64,000 bases of DNA from Advenella sp048381675 (GTDB lineage: Bacteria; Pseudomonadota; Gammaproteobacteria; Burkholderiales; Burkholderiaceae_B), in assembly GCF_048381675.1 (NCBI RefSeq), contig NZ_JBLWIS010000001.1, positions 1 through 64,000 on the forward strand, in the 5' to 3' direction. The stretch's first letter is position 1. The number at the start of each line of letters is the position of its first letter. Below are positions 9,234-17,393 of this stretch, piece by piece. Both the position numbers and the translations under genes were made by a program. The notes beneath the pieces were generated by a model. The model was not told where the DNA came from, made no database searches, and saw only the letters and a program-made list of their open reading frames with translations.

Positions 9234-9921
9234 TCAGTTACGCTCAAGTTATGGGCGGATAGAAGTGTTACATGGCGTGAGTCTGGAGATCAGTGCCGGA
9301 GAAATTGTGGTGGTGATTGGCGCCAATGGAGCGGGCAAAACAACATTATTGCACTGTCTGTCAGGCATCCAGCCCATACAGGACGGCAATATTGTTTTTC
9401 GGGGGGAAAGTTTCAATACCGTACCTGCTTATCGTCGAGTCAAACACGGCCTGGCACAGGTGCCTGAAGGCCGGCAGATTTTCACCAGCCTGAGTGTTGA
9501 GGAAAACCTGCGTCTGGGGGCTTACCTGTACACGGATGACAAGGTGGATCGTGATATGGAGGATGCCTTTAACATGTTTCCCATATTACGGGAAAAACGT
9601 AACCTGCCGGCAGGCGGTTTGTCGGGTGGGCAGCAACAGATGCTGGCTATTGCCAGGGCTTTGTTAAGCCGGCCGTCATGCCTGTTGCTTGATGAGCCCA
9701 GCATGGGGCTGGCACCCATTCTGGTGGCGCAGATTTTTGATGTGGTCAAAAACCTGAAAAGCCTGGATGTCACGGTCTTGCTGGTTGAACAGAATGCCTT
9801 TGGTGCTTTGTCGATTGCCGATCGTGGTTATGTCATGGAAACCGGGCACATCACACTGTCAGGAGAGGCGCAGGCGTTGATTGTCGACCCCCGTATCCGT
9901 TCGGCGTATTTGGGCTTGTAA
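9220..9921 (+). CDS. ABC transporter ATP-binding protein, LivF type
   Basis: This 233-residue ATPase has Walker A GANGAGKTTL (about 34-43), signature GGLSGGQQQMLAIARAL (about 133) and Walker B CLLLDEPSMGLAP (about 155). Its start overlaps the preceding livG-type gene by 14 bp. It closes the five-gene transporter block before paaX. Confidence 0.92.
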   Translation: MLSVSQLRSSYGRIEVLHGVSLEISAGEIVVVIGANGAGKTTLLHCLSGIQPIQDGNIVFRGESFNTVPAYRRVKHGLAQVPEGRQIFTSLSVEENLRLGAYLYTDDKVDRDMEDAFNMFPILREKRNLPAGGLSGGQQQMLAIARALLSRPSCLLLDEPSMGLAPILVAQIFDVVKNLKSLDVTVLLVEQNAFGALSIADRGYVMETGHITLSGEAQALIVDPRIRSAYLGL

Positions 9922-9929
9922 ATAAGCCG

Positions 9930-9969
9930 TGCCTCATGCCTGAATGCAGGAAGAAAACGGTGTGAGGCA
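9930..9969 (+). other. Inverted repeat after the transporter genes
   Basis: TGCCTCA (9930-9936) and TGAGGCA (9963-9969) flank a smaller stem CCTG-AATG-CAGG (9939-9950). The structure sits between livF and paaX. Without a T-run it is only a possible weak terminator or processing site. Confidence 0.35.
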
Positions 9970-10065
9970 TACTTGAAAACCGGTCTGAAAACATATTGCT
10001 GCCAGTAATCGGTGGCAAAAGCTGGTACATTTTGAGTTTCTGGTTTTTATTGGTGTAAATATTTA

Positions 10066-10947
10066 ATGTCCAAATCTGTTTCCCGTTCTGTCAATGAAGT
10101 TGATATGCTGACCAGGCAATTGTTGCATGCCGTCCCGCTGAAGGCGGCTGCGTTTATTGTCACGCTGTATGGAGATGTGGTGGAGCCGCGCGGGGGCGTA
10201 TTGTGGATGGGCAATGTCATAGAAACCTGTGCCATGGCAGGCATCAGTGAAAATCTGGTGCGTACGGCCGTGTCGCGCCTGGTGGCTGCCGGGCAGCTGA
10301 CTGGCGAGCGTATCGGGCGGCGCAGTTTTTATCGTCTTACGCCTGCCGCTCGAGCCGAATTTGCTTATGCGGCCAAGGTGCTGTATGCCTCCCGGGTTGC
10401 CCAGCAATGGCATCTGGTTTATTTGGATGGAGAAAATGCGGATGTGTCAATGCGCGGCCTGAAAAGACTGGGTTATGCGGCCTTGAATCCCAGGCTGGCC
10501 TTTGGTCCCGATGACGTGCCTTTGTCACCCGAAGCGCTTGTTTGGAAAGCCGGGGTCATTCAAGGGCAAGACCAAATGCGCAGTTTTGCGGCAGCTCACT
10601 GGGATCTGGCTGTTTATGCCGAAGCCTACCGGACGTTTATCAGGAATTTTCAGCCGGTAGAGGGCCTGTTGGGAAAACTGGGCGATGAGGAAGCGCTAAC
10701 CCTTCGTTTATTAATGGTGCACCAATATCGTTATGTTGCATTGCGGGCTCCCCATTTGCCCCGCGAAGCTTTGCCGGAAAACTGGGAAGGGCATATGGCC
10801 AGATCTTTGTTTGCCCGCTTGTATCTGACATTGTCCAATAAGGCAGATGCTTATGTGTCCGGTAAGTTTGTTGATAACAATGGCGTTTTAATCGAGCAGG
10901 GGCAATCTTTGCAGCAGCGCTTGGTGTGTTTGTCGCAACTGGATTGA
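10066..10947 (+). CDS. paaX: PaaX-family transcriptional repressor
   Basis: PaaX is the GntR-like winged-helix repressor of phenylacetate genes, relieved by phenylacetyl-CoA. The 293 residues match family length (about 300-316). The N-terminal winged helix (LVRTAVSRLVAAGQLTGERI at about 66-85) is followed by the PaaX central and C-terminal domains (HLVYLDGENAD..., SLFARLYLTLSNKADAYVSG). It lies between the transporter block and paaA on the same strand. A second regulator of TetR type (186-788) is in the same regulon. A 10-bp inverted repeat with a 25-bp spacer just downstream (10962-11006) has the unusual long spacing of known PaaX boxes. Confidence 0.88.
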   Translation: MSKSVSRSVNEVDMLTRQLLHAVPLKAAAFIVTLYGDVVEPRGGVLWMGNVIETCAMAGISENLVRTAVSRLVAAGQLTGERIGRRSFYRLTPAARAEFAYAAKVLYASRVAQQWHLVYLDGENADVSMRGLKRLGYAALNPRLAFGPDDVPLSPEALVWKAGVIQGQDQMRSFAAAHWDLAVYAEAYRTFIRNFQPVEGLLGKLGDEEALTLRLLMVHQYRYVALRAPHLPREALPENWEGHMARSLFARLYLTLSNKADAYVSGKFVDNNGVLIEQGQSLQQRLVCLSQLD

Positions 10948-10961
10948 TTTTTTTTATCTTC

Positions 10962-11006
10962 AAACATTACATTTTAATGGTAAATACTTATTGAATTGTA
11001 ATGTTT
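10962..11006. promoter_or_regulatory. Long-spaced inverted repeat upstream of paaA, candidate PaaX site
   Basis: AAACATTACA (10962-10971) and TGTAATGTTT (10997-11006) are perfect 10-bp arms 25 bp apart. Known E. coli PaaX sites are short inverted arms separated by about 27 bp, so the geometry fits although the bases differ. The assignment is inferred. Confidence 0.5.
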
Positions 11007-11034
11007 TGAGTGGCTTAATATAGCCTTATAAGTG

Positions 11035-11048
11035 ACCGTCCGGTCGGT
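11035..11048. promoter_or_regulatory. Candidate TetR/PaaR operator before paaA
   Basis: ACCGTCCGGTCGGT lies 43 bp upstream of the paaA start. It differs at 2 of 14 positions from the box in the paaG-paaN region, which suggests the same regulator acts at both promoters. Confidence 0.6.
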
Positions 11049-11090
11049 TTGTTAATTTAGGGTGTAGCGTTTAAAGCAGAGGTGAAATTT

Positions 11091-12080
11091 ATGTATGCAC
11101 AGGTAATTGATACGGGTAGTGATCGTGTACGTGCAATCGGAGAAATGTCCGAGGAAGAAAAAACCTTTATGGCACGTATTGAAAAAGGGGAAAAAATAGA
11201 GCCCAAAGACTGGATGCCAGAGGGTTATCGTAAAACGCTGATCCGCCAGATTGGCCAGCATGCCCATTCAGAGGTGGTGGGGCAATTACCGGAAGGGAAC
11301 TGGATTACCCGTGCCCCCACGCTGGAACGCAAGGCAATTTTGCTGGCCAAGGTCCAGGATGAGGCCGGTCATGGCCTGTATCTGTATAGCGCGGCCGAAA
11401 CATTGGGTATCAGCCGGGATGAAATGACAGAACTGCTGCATGCCGGAAAAATGAAATACTCGTCTATTTTCAATTATCCGACCCTGAACTGGGCGGATAT
11501 TGGTGCCGTGGGCTGGCTGGTGGATGGTGCCGCCATTATGAACCAGGTGGCTTTGCAGCGTACGTCTTATGGTCCTTACAGTCGCGCGATGATCCGTATC
11601 TGCAAGGAAGAAAGCTTTCACCAGCGTCAGGGTTATGACCTGCTTATCAAAATGTGCCAGGGCAGTCCCGAGCAAAAAGCAATGGCTCAAGATGCCATGA
11701 ACCGGTTCTGGTATCCGGCATTGATGATGTTTGGCCCGTCTGATAAAGATTCGGTGCATTCAGAGCAGTCCATGGCCTGGAAAATCAAGATTAATACGAA
11801 CGATGAATTGCGTCAGAAGTTTGTGGATCAGACTGTGCCTCAGGCGGAATATCTGGGTCTGACCATTCCTGACGAGAATCTGGTGTGGAACGAAGAACGC
11901 GGTTCCTATGATTTTACCCAACCCGACTGGAATGAGTTTTTTGACGTGATTGCCGGTAATGGTCCTTGTAATAAAGACCGCATGGCAGCCCGGATCAATG
12001 CCTGGAAAGATGGGGAGTGGTTTCGCGAAGGCCTGGCGGCTTATGCGAAAAAATTGCCTTTGCGTAAACAGGCTGTCTAA
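11091..12080 (+). CDS. paaA: Phenylacetyl-CoA 1,2-epoxidase catalytic subunit
   Basis: PaaA is the di-iron oxygenase subunit that epoxidises the ring of phenylacetyl-CoA. The ferritin-like motifs DEAGHG (near residue 90) and KEESFHQRQG (near 175) supply the ExxH iron ligands. The start at 11091 (MYAQVIDTG) follows AGAGG by 8 bp and gives 329 residues, slightly longer than the ~310 of E. coli. A GTG three codons upstream is an alternative. It is the first gene of paaABCDE. Confidence 0.95.
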   Translation: MYAQVIDTGSDRVRAIGEMSEEEKTFMARIEKGEKIEPKDWMPEGYRKTLIRQIGQHAHSEVVGQLPEGNWITRAPTLERKAILLAKVQDEAGHGLYLYSAAETLGISRDEMTELLHAGKMKYSSIFNYPTLNWADIGAVGWLVDGAAIMNQVALQRTSYGPYSRAMIRICKEESFHQRQGYDLLIKMCQGSPEQKAMAQDAMNRFWYPALMMFGPSDKDSVHSEQSMAWKIKINTNDELRQKFVDQTVPQAEYLGLTIPDENLVWNEERGSYDFTQPDWNEFFDVIAGNGPCNKDRMAARINAWKDGEWFREGLAAYAKKLPLRKQAV

Positions 12081-12096
12081 AACGGTAATGGGCAAA

Positions 12097-12117
12097 GACC
12101 GCTTTGCAAAGCGGGTC
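12097..12117 (+). other. Stem-loop between paaA and paaB
   Basis: GACCGCTTTG and CAAAGCGGGTC form an almost continuous stem around the palindrome GCTTTGCAAAGC, with one bulged G. It lies in the 83-bp paaA-paaB gap and has no T-run. An RNA-processing or stabilising role is possible. Confidence 0.4.
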
Positions 12118-12163
12118 AAATTTGGATATTTAGTCACAATCAATGAGAAAAGGAGGACATATC

Positions 12164-12448
12164 ATGTCTCAAGAATGGCCTTTATGGGAAATATTTATTC
12201 GTGGTCAGCATGGTTTAAGTCATCGTCATGTGGGCAGCCTGCATGCGCCTGATGCAGAAATGGCCATTAATAATGCCCGTGATGTATATACCCGCCGCAA
12301 TGAAGGGGTCAGCATTTGGGCTGTCAGGTCTGAAGAAGTGGTGGCCAGCGCACCATCCAAACGTGGTCCCTTGTTTGAACCTTCAAATTCCAAGGTTTAC
12401 CGACACCCTACTTTTTTTAAAATTCCCAAGGAAGTGGGGAGTATGTAA
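12164..12448 (+). CDS. paaB: Phenylacetyl-CoA epoxidase subunit PaaB
   Basis: PaaB is the small subunit of the epoxidase complex. The start at 12164 (MSQEWPLWEIFIRGQHGLSH) follows a strong AGGAGG and gives 94 residues, equal to the family norm. An upstream ATG in the same frame would overlap the Shine-Dalgarno and is rejected. The conserved opening WPLWEVFIR-like stretch and ARDVYTRRNEGVSIWAV are typical. Its stop overlaps the paaC start (TAATG). Confidence 0.95.
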   Translation: MSQEWPLWEIFIRGQHGLSHRHVGSLHAPDAEMAINNARDVYTRRNEGVSIWAVRSEEVVASAPSKRGPLFEPSNSKVYRHPTFFKIPKEVGSM

Positions 12449-13221
12449 TGAAAACAGCACATTCAGATACTTCAACGGCCTTGCAGCAGATGCTATTGAG
12501 AATGGGCGACAGCACCTTGGTGCTGGGACACCGTATTTCAGAATGGTGCGGCCACGCACCGGTCCTGGAAGAAGATATTGCCATGGCCAATATTGCCCTG
12601 GATTTTATCGGTCAAACCCAATTTTGGCTGGGGATGGCGGCAGAGCTTGAGGCCGAGGGAAAAACGGCCGATCAACTGGCCTATTTACGGGACTGTGCGC
12701 AATTTCGTAATTTGCTTTTGGCAGAGCAGCCCAATGGTGATTATGCCCATACTATCGTCAGGCAGTTTTTATTTGATGCCTGGCATTTTCTGCAATTACA
12801 GGCCTTGATGAAGTCAACCAATGCCAGCGTTGCCGAAATTGCCGCCAAAGCGATTAAAGAGGTGAATTATCATCTTGAACGAAGCAGTGATTTGCTCATC
12901 CGCCTGGGTGATGGCACTCCTGAAAGCCATACCCGCATGCAGGCGGCGCTTGATGATTTGTGGGCCTATACAGGGGAAATGTTTATGGGTGACGAGCATG
13001 ACATTGCGCTGGCCAAGGCCGGTATCGCCCCCTTGCCGGAAAGTTTGCGTGATGACTGGCTGGCATGTGTGCAGGAAGTCATGCAGCAGGCCACCCTTAC
13101 TTTACCGGATAATCCTTTCATGCATAAAGGTGGCAAACAGGGTCGGCATACCGAGTACCTGGGACACCTTCTGGCGCAAATGCAATTCTTGCAGCGCGCC
13201 TACCCGGGCTGTGCATGGTGA
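12448..13221 (+). CDS. paaC: Phenylacetyl-CoA epoxidase structural subunit PaaC
   Basis: PaaC is the ferritin-like structural partner of PaaA. The 257 residues match the usual ~250. Family features are LRMGDSTLVLGHRISEWCGH at the N-terminus, DFIGQTQFWLG and AIKEVNYHLERSSDLLIRLG near 135. Start and stop overlap the neighbours, as expected in the tightly coupled paaABCDE operon. Confidence 0.94.
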   Translation: MKTAHSDTSTALQQMLLRMGDSTLVLGHRISEWCGHAPVLEEDIAMANIALDFIGQTQFWLGMAAELEAEGKTADQLAYLRDCAQFRNLLLAEQPNGDYAHTIVRQFLFDAWHFLQLQALMKSTNASVAEIAAKAIKEVNYHLERSSDLLIRLGDGTPESHTRMQAALDDLWAYTGEMFMGDEHDIALAKAGIAPLPESLRDDWLACVQEVMQQATLTLPDNPFMHKGGKQGRHTEYLGHLLAQMQFLQRAYPGCAW

Positions 13222-13226
13222 TAAGC

Positions 13227-13742
13227 ATGAATACTTTATCCCGACCAGAGCTGGAACAGGTCTGGCAATGGCTGGACGCCGTGCCAGATCCGGAAATTCC
13301 AGTTATTTCATTGGTGGATCTGGGCATTATCCGCGAGCTGTATTACGAGGGTGAAACACTGGTGGTTGTGGTAACACCCACTTATTCAGGTTGTCCGGCC
13401 ACCTCAGTCATAAACGCGGATATTGAAGCGGCCTTACGTTCGCATGGCATAGAAAACCTGCGTCTGGAACGCCAGCTGTCTCCTCCCTGGAGTACTGACT
13501 GGATCAGTGAGCAGGGGCGGGAAAAGTTGCGCGATTACGGTATTGCGCCGCCGGTTACACAGGAAAGCACCGATACGGGTACCCGTATCTGGTTGCGGAC
13601 AGAAAACAACCTTACGGTTGCCTGCCCGCGCTGTGGCTCCCGTCACACCACACGAGTCAGTCAGTTTGGTTCCACACCTTGCAAAGCCAATTATCGCTGC
13701 CAGGATTGTCTGGAACCATTTGATTATTTTAAATGTATTTAA
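13227..13742 (+). CDS. paaD: PaaD, MIP18/DUF59-type assembly factor of the epoxidase
   Basis: PaaD is thought to help mature the iron-sulfur or di-iron components of the epoxidase. The N-terminal DUF59 domain (DPEIPVISLVDLGIIREL) has the conserved PEIP. The C-terminal zinc-ribbon-like part has CPRCGSRH and CKANYRCQDC. The start at 13227 (MNTLSRPELEQVW) gives 171 residues. A start four codons earlier would overlap paaC by 7 bp and cannot be excluded. Confidence 0.93.
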   Translation: MNTLSRPELEQVWQWLDAVPDPEIPVISLVDLGIIRELYYEGETLVVVVTPTYSGCPATSVINADIEAALRSHGIENLRLERQLSPPWSTDWISEQGREKLRDYGIAPPVTQESTDTGTRIWLRTENNLTVACPRCGSRHTTRVSQFGSTPCKANYRCQDCLEPFDYFKCI

Positions 13743-13760
13743 TCATTAGCGGAGGAGCTC

Positions 13761-14837
13761 ATGACACGCTTTCACCCTTTGCAAGTTCTGGATGTGCATC
13801 ACGACACCCGTGATGCCGTTGTTGTCACATTAAAACCGCGTCAGGAAGATGACGCATTGTTCAAGTTTATTCCCGGCCAGTATCTGACCTTCCGGCACGG
13901 GGTGGATGGTGATGAGCTGCGTCGTTCATACTCTATCTGCTCGGCCCCTGATGAGGGAGTTATACGGGTGGGCATTAAACGGGTGGATGGCGGTGCCTTT
14001 TCCACCTGGGCCAACGAAAACCTGAGTGCCGGTACTGTCCTGGAAGCAATGCCGCCCATGGGCAGCTTCCATATACCGCTGGCGTCTGATAACAAGCGAC
14101 ATTATTTGGGGTTTGCCGGTGGCAGCGGAATTACGCCATTACTTTCCATCATCAAAAGCACCCTGGCACAAGAGCCATTGAGCAGTTTTACACTGGTTTA
14201 CGCCAATCGCCAGGTGGGTTCCATTATGTTTCGCGAAGAGCTGGAAGACCTGAAAAACGAGTATATGGGACGTTTTTCGATTATCCATTTTCTTGAAAGC
14301 GAAGGGCAGGAAAACGAGATGTTTTCAGGCCGCATCAACACTGAAAAATGCAATGCGCTGTTTAACAGCTGGATTAATCTGAAGCAAGTCCATACTGCCT
14401 TTATCTGCGGTCCTGAAGCCATGATGCTGACGATTGCCGATGCCCTGAAAGCGCATGGGATGGCCAAAGAAAATATCAAGTTTGAACTTTTTGCCTCATC
14501 ACAGCCAGGCCGGGCCAGCCGACCGGTTGTGAAATCGGCCACCCGCACTGCCGCCGACCAATGCGTGGCAACCGTCACTCTGGATGGCGTGGCCCATAAG
14601 TTTGAATTCCCCAAAGAAGGACAAAGTTTGCTGGATGCCGCACTGGAAAACAATATGGATGCCCCTTATGCCTGTAAAGCTGGTATTTGTTCCACTTGTA
14701 AAGCCAAGGTGCTGGAAGGTGAAGTTGAAATGGCTGTTAACCATGCACTGGAAGATTATGAAGTGGAACAGGGGTATGTGCTGACATGTCAGTGTTATCC
14801 CCAGAGTGATCGGGTTACCGTCAGTTTTGACGAATAA
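13761..14837 (+). CDS. paaE: Phenylacetyl-CoA epoxidase reductase subunit
   Basis: PaaE passes electrons from NADPH through FAD and a 2Fe-2S centre to PaaA. The 358 residues comprise an N-terminal FAD-binding barrel with RRSYSICS (about 54-61), an NAD-binding part with GFAGGSGITPLLSI (about 119-132), and a C-terminal plant-type ferredoxin with CKAGICSTCKAK (about 304-315) plus a distal CQCYP Cys. A good ribosome site (GGAGGAG) precedes the start. Confidence 0.95.
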   Translation: MTRFHPLQVLDVHHDTRDAVVVTLKPRQEDDALFKFIPGQYLTFRHGVDGDELRRSYSICSAPDEGVIRVGIKRVDGGAFSTWANENLSAGTVLEAMPPMGSFHIPLASDNKRHYLGFAGGSGITPLLSIIKSTLAQEPLSSFTLVYANRQVGSIMFREELEDLKNEYMGRFSIIHFLESEGQENEMFSGRINTEKCNALFNSWINLKQVHTAFICGPEAMMLTIADALKAHGMAKENIKFELFASSQPGRASRPVVKSATRTAADQCVATVTLDGVAHKFEFPKEGQSLLDAALENNMDAPYACKAGICSTCKAKVLEGEVEMAVNHALEDYEVEQGYVLTCQCYPQSDRVTVSFDE

Positions 14838-14848
14838 GGAGCTGCAGG

Positions 14849-15610
14849 ATGTTTGATAACATGAAAGTTGAAGAGTATCTGGCTCAGGGCGGTGTTTTCA
14901 GTTCCCCTGAAAATGCACCGGCCCGCTACCGTGCCGAATTGCTGCGTATGATGTTTGTGTTTGTGGATAGCGAATTGGCTGCCTCGGCAGGTTTTGCCTC
15001 ATCCATTAATTTTGCGCCGGATATTAAAGCGCGCATTGCGGCCAGCCGGATCACACTGGAAAAAGCCGATCATGCCCAGCGGGTATTAAGGATTTTAAGC
15101 GGATTTGGCACCGATGCCGAGCGTTATGAAAAGCAGCATGACTGGACATTCCGCTTACCCAGGGAAAGTGATTTGCCTAAAGAGCGCCAGGCCGCGGATA
15201 TGCGTTTGCCCGTGTTTTACTTCCCGCTGCTTAACTGGGCTGATGCCATTGCCATGAGTGTGTTACAGGGCCTGGCGGCACAAGTCCAACTTGAAGAACT
15301 GGGCCGTGTTTCGTATGATCCATTGGCAACGGCTTTCCGGGAAATCGCGCCGCGCGAGCAAGAACACACCAAGCTGTCACAAGAGGGGTTGGCGTTGCTG
15401 GTTAAAACCGGCGAACATCAACAGTCCTTGCAGCAAAGCGTGGATTATTGGTACCCCAGGGTTGCAGCCGGTTTCGGTCAGCAGAATGCGGAACGCTATG
15501 AGATGTTGCACAGGCTGGGACTGCGCCATGAAAGCAATGAAAGCCAGTTGCAGCGTTGGACGTCATTGGTGAAGAACCAGTTACAGCCATTGGGATTGCG
15601 TGTACAGTAA
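14849..15610 (+). CDS. Third PaaA/PaaC-family ferritin-like protein in the paa operon
   Basis: This 253-residue protein follows paaE by 11 bp and belongs by sequence pattern to the PaaA/PaaC ferritin-like family (compare FPLLNWADAIAMSVLQGLAA with PaaA YPTLNWADIGAVGWLVDGAA). The second iron-ligand motif is kept as EQEH (near residue 174). The position matching PaaA DEAGH reads EKADH, with the usual Glu replaced by Lys. It is therefore probably not a full di-iron catalyst. It could be an extra structural or regulatory subunit of the epoxidase. The standard complex has only PaaA and PaaC from this family. Confidence 0.75.
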   Translation: MFDNMKVEEYLAQGGVFSSPENAPARYRAELLRMMFVFVDSELAASAGFASSINFAPDIKARIAASRITLEKADHAQRVLRILSGFGTDAERYEKQHDWTFRLPRESDLPKERQAADMRLPVFYFPLLNWADAIAMSVLQGLAAQVQLEELGRVSYDPLATAFREIAPREQEHTKLSQEGLALLVKTGEHQQSLQQSVDYWYPRVAAGFGQQNAERYEMLHRLGLRHESNESQLQRWTSLVKNQLQPLGLRVQ

Positions 15611-15662
15611 TATAAAAATGATGTCTTGATTATGATTGCCAGTCATTGGGAGTATTGATTTA

Positions 15663-16313
15663 ATGGCTCAGATTTTTTCTTTTGATGGAGTGATTCCTGT
15701 TGTTGATCCTTCTGCTTATGTCCATCCTGCAGCCACGTTGATTGGTGATGTACTGATTGGTCCGGCCTGCTATGTGGGGCCGGGCGCCGTATTGCGTGGT
15801 GATTTTGGCCGTATCCAGTTGCTGGCGGGCGCAAATTTTCAGGATAACTGCGTGGCACACAGTTTTCCTGATGCTGAAGTGCTTGTGGAAGAAGAAGGCC
15901 ATATTGGTCATGGCACGATATTGCATGGATGTCGGGTAGGTAAAAATGCAATGGTAGGCATGAACTCCGTGGTCATGGACAGGGTGGTGATTGGTGAAAA
16001 CGCCATCATTGGTGCCATGTCTTTTTTAAAGGCTTCCATGGAAATTCCAGCCGGCCATTTGGCACTGGGCTCTCCTGCCAGTGTCGTGCGGCCATTAAAA
16101 CCCGAAGAAATAGCCTGGAAGCGTGAAGGCACCCTGGTTTACCAGCGGCTTGCGCTGGAATCCAGGAACAGTACGAAGCAGGTGGCTGAACCGTTAACCC
16201 GGCCGGAAGCCAACCGGAAGCGGGCTCTGGCACCCAAATATGATCCCTTGTTTATTGCCCGTTTGAAGCAGGATGCAGGGATGTCAGCGGGTATGCATTC
16301 CCACGCGGAGTGA
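15663..16313 (+). CDS. paaY: PaaY-like hexapeptide-repeat protein
   Basis: PaaY belongs to the gamma-carbonic-anhydrase-like left-handed beta-helix family and acts as a thioesterase safeguarding the paa pathway. The start at 15663 (MAQIFSFDGVIPVV) gives 216 residues. Hexapeptide repeats run from about residue 15 to 150 (DVLIGPACYVGPGAVLRGDF, GHIGHGTILHGCRVGKNAMV), and the metal-type His residues are in VAHSF and IGHGTILHG. It ends the rightward arm, 52 bp after the PaaA/C-like gene. Confidence 0.88.
   Translation: MAQIFSFDGVIPVVDPSAYVHPAATLIGDVLIGPACYVGPGAVLRGDFGRIQLLAGANFQDNCVAHSFPDAEVLVEEEGHIGHGTILHGCRVGKNAMVGMNSVVMDRVVIGENAIIGAMSFLKASMEIPAGHLALGSPASVVRPLKPEEIAWKREGTLVYQRLALESRNSTKQVAEPLTRPEANRKRALAPKYDPLFIARLKQDAGMSAGMHSHAE
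16291..16310. repeat. Palindromic repeat copy, left part, at the paaY stop
   Basis: GTATGCATTCCCACGCGGAG overlaps the last codons of paaY and matches the left half of the interspersed TTCCCACGCGGAGCGTGGGAA repeat. The following bases switch to a duplicated pgi segment. Confidence 0.6.
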
Positions 16314-16380
16314 ACTCATCCCCGCAAAACCTCAATCAGCCCCCGGGTGGAGGCATCCAGGCTGTCCAGGTTGTCGCCTT
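16314..16380 (-). pseudogene. Duplicated 3' end of pgi
   Basis: These 67 bp match the last 21 codons and stop of pgi (23440-23506) with only two differences (positions 16319 and 16363). The copy is in the same orientation as pgi and is bracketed by palindromic repeat copies on both sides. It has no start and is not a gene, but a recombination footprint linking two repeat sites 7 kb apart. Confidence 0.85.
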
Positions 16381-16386
16381 TATGCA

Positions 16387-16408
16387 TTCCCACGCTCCCG
16401 CGTGGGAA
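16387..16408. repeat. Palindromic repeat TTCCCACG...CGTGGGAA
   Basis: Two 8-bp arms surround CTCCCG. The same palindrome family occurs near 150, 23400, 27555, 32036, 32077, 35532, 38897, 58909, 59135 and 62405, always outside genes. It fits a REP-like extragenic element. Confidence 0.8.
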
Positions 16409-16425
16409 CCGTTTCACTCACCAGG

Positions 16426-17166
16426 TCATTCCTTGGCAATATATTCGTATTTTTCAGTATTGACATAGGATTGTCGCAACTCTACCGGTTTTTCATTATA
16501 CGTATAGGCAATACGGTTAATTTGCAGCAGGGCGGTATTTTCGGGTACTTGCAGCCAGGTGGCAATGTCTTTGTTGGCTTGGCATGTGATTAATTTTTCT
16601 TTGGTATCAATCACATTCACACCAAAATTATTCTGATAAAAATTATAAAGTGTGCTTGAGCGTTCGGCTAAGCTTTTCTCTGTCAGAGAGGAAAACAGAT
16701 TCTCGGGAACCTGGATTTCATCAATCATGACCAGGTCATCATTCAGACTCAGTAAATTGAAAAACTCAAAAATATAGGCATCTTTGGCTAATTGAAGCTG
16801 CTCCCTGATTTCTTTGGACGCCTTTTTTTTCTGGAATTTCAGAAGCTGTGTAACAGGATAGGACTTGAGGCCGTCCCGGCGCTGGATGCGGAAAAACCTG
16901 AAAAAATGCTGGTCACTTTCTTGCGTGGCCACAAATGTGCCGCGTCCCTGGTGACGGACCAGAATATGTTCCTTGACCAGTTCATCAACGGCTTTGCGCA
17001 GTGTGCCGATAGAGACACCAAATTTCTTTGCAAGCTGGTTTTCTGGAGGAATGGCTTCGCCCCTGACCCACTCTCCACTTGCCAGTGATGCCAGTAATGA
17101 TTGCTTGACAGCAAAGTATAGCGGTGTTCCCGGAACGAAATAATTTTTTTTATTCATATAGCTCAA
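16426..17166 (-). CDS. GntR/HutC-family regulator with UTRA domain
   Basis: The 246-residue protein has a GntR winged helix (GEAIPPENQLAKKFGVSIGT at about 36-55, ending RHQGRGTFVA) and a C-terminal UTRA ligand-binding domain (IPVENTALLQINRIAY-like region, PVELRQSYVNTEKYEYIAKE). It is transcribed away from the suyA/suyB-like genes, with 227 bp between start codons that hold two inverted repeats. Autoregulation and control of the divergent sulfolactate-type cluster are inferred from the layout. Confidence 0.85.
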   Translation of the reverse strand: MSYMNKKNYFVPGTPLYFAVKQSLLASLASGEWVRGEAIPPENQLAKKFGVSIGTLRKAVDELVKEHILVRHQGRGTFVATQESDQHFFRFFRIQRRDGLKSYPVTQLLKFQKKKASKEIREQLQLAKDAYIFEFFNLLSLNDDLVMIDEIQVPENLFSSLTEKSLAERSSTLYNFYQNNFGVNVIDTKEKLITCQANKDIATWLQVPENTALLQINRIAYTYNEKPVELRQSYVNTEKYEYIAKE

Positions 17167-17245
17167 AATGCAACTTGTTTAAGTGATGGTATCACGGAAG
17201 GAATATTGGTTCCATGGGCAGATGCGTAATTCTAACATCAAAAAT

Positions 17246-17275
17246 TCATATAGATGATTTAGTTGACTTATATGA
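17246..17275. promoter_or_regulatory. Inverted repeat near the GntR promoter, candidate operator
   Basis: TCATATA (17246-17252) and TATATGA (17269-17275) are 16 bp apart, in the divergent region between the GntR gene and the suyA-like gene. Confidence 0.4.
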
Positions 17276-17300
17276 TTAATGTGATTAATATTATTTCAAC

Positions 17301-17337
17301 GGTAGATAAAAAAATTCAGAAAAATGTTTTATCTACC
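17301..17337. promoter_or_regulatory. 11-bp inverted repeat before the suyA-like gene
   Basis: GGTAGATAAAA (17301-17311) and TTTTATCTACC (17327-17337) are perfect arms with a 15-nt spacer, ending 56 bp before the suyA-like start. It could be an operator for the GntR/UTRA protein or a leader hairpin. The sequence alone does not decide. Confidence 0.5.
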
Positions 17338-17393
17338 CTAAAGGTAAGTCGATTCAAGAACTGCTTATTCAATTGAAATTAAAGGAGAAGACA

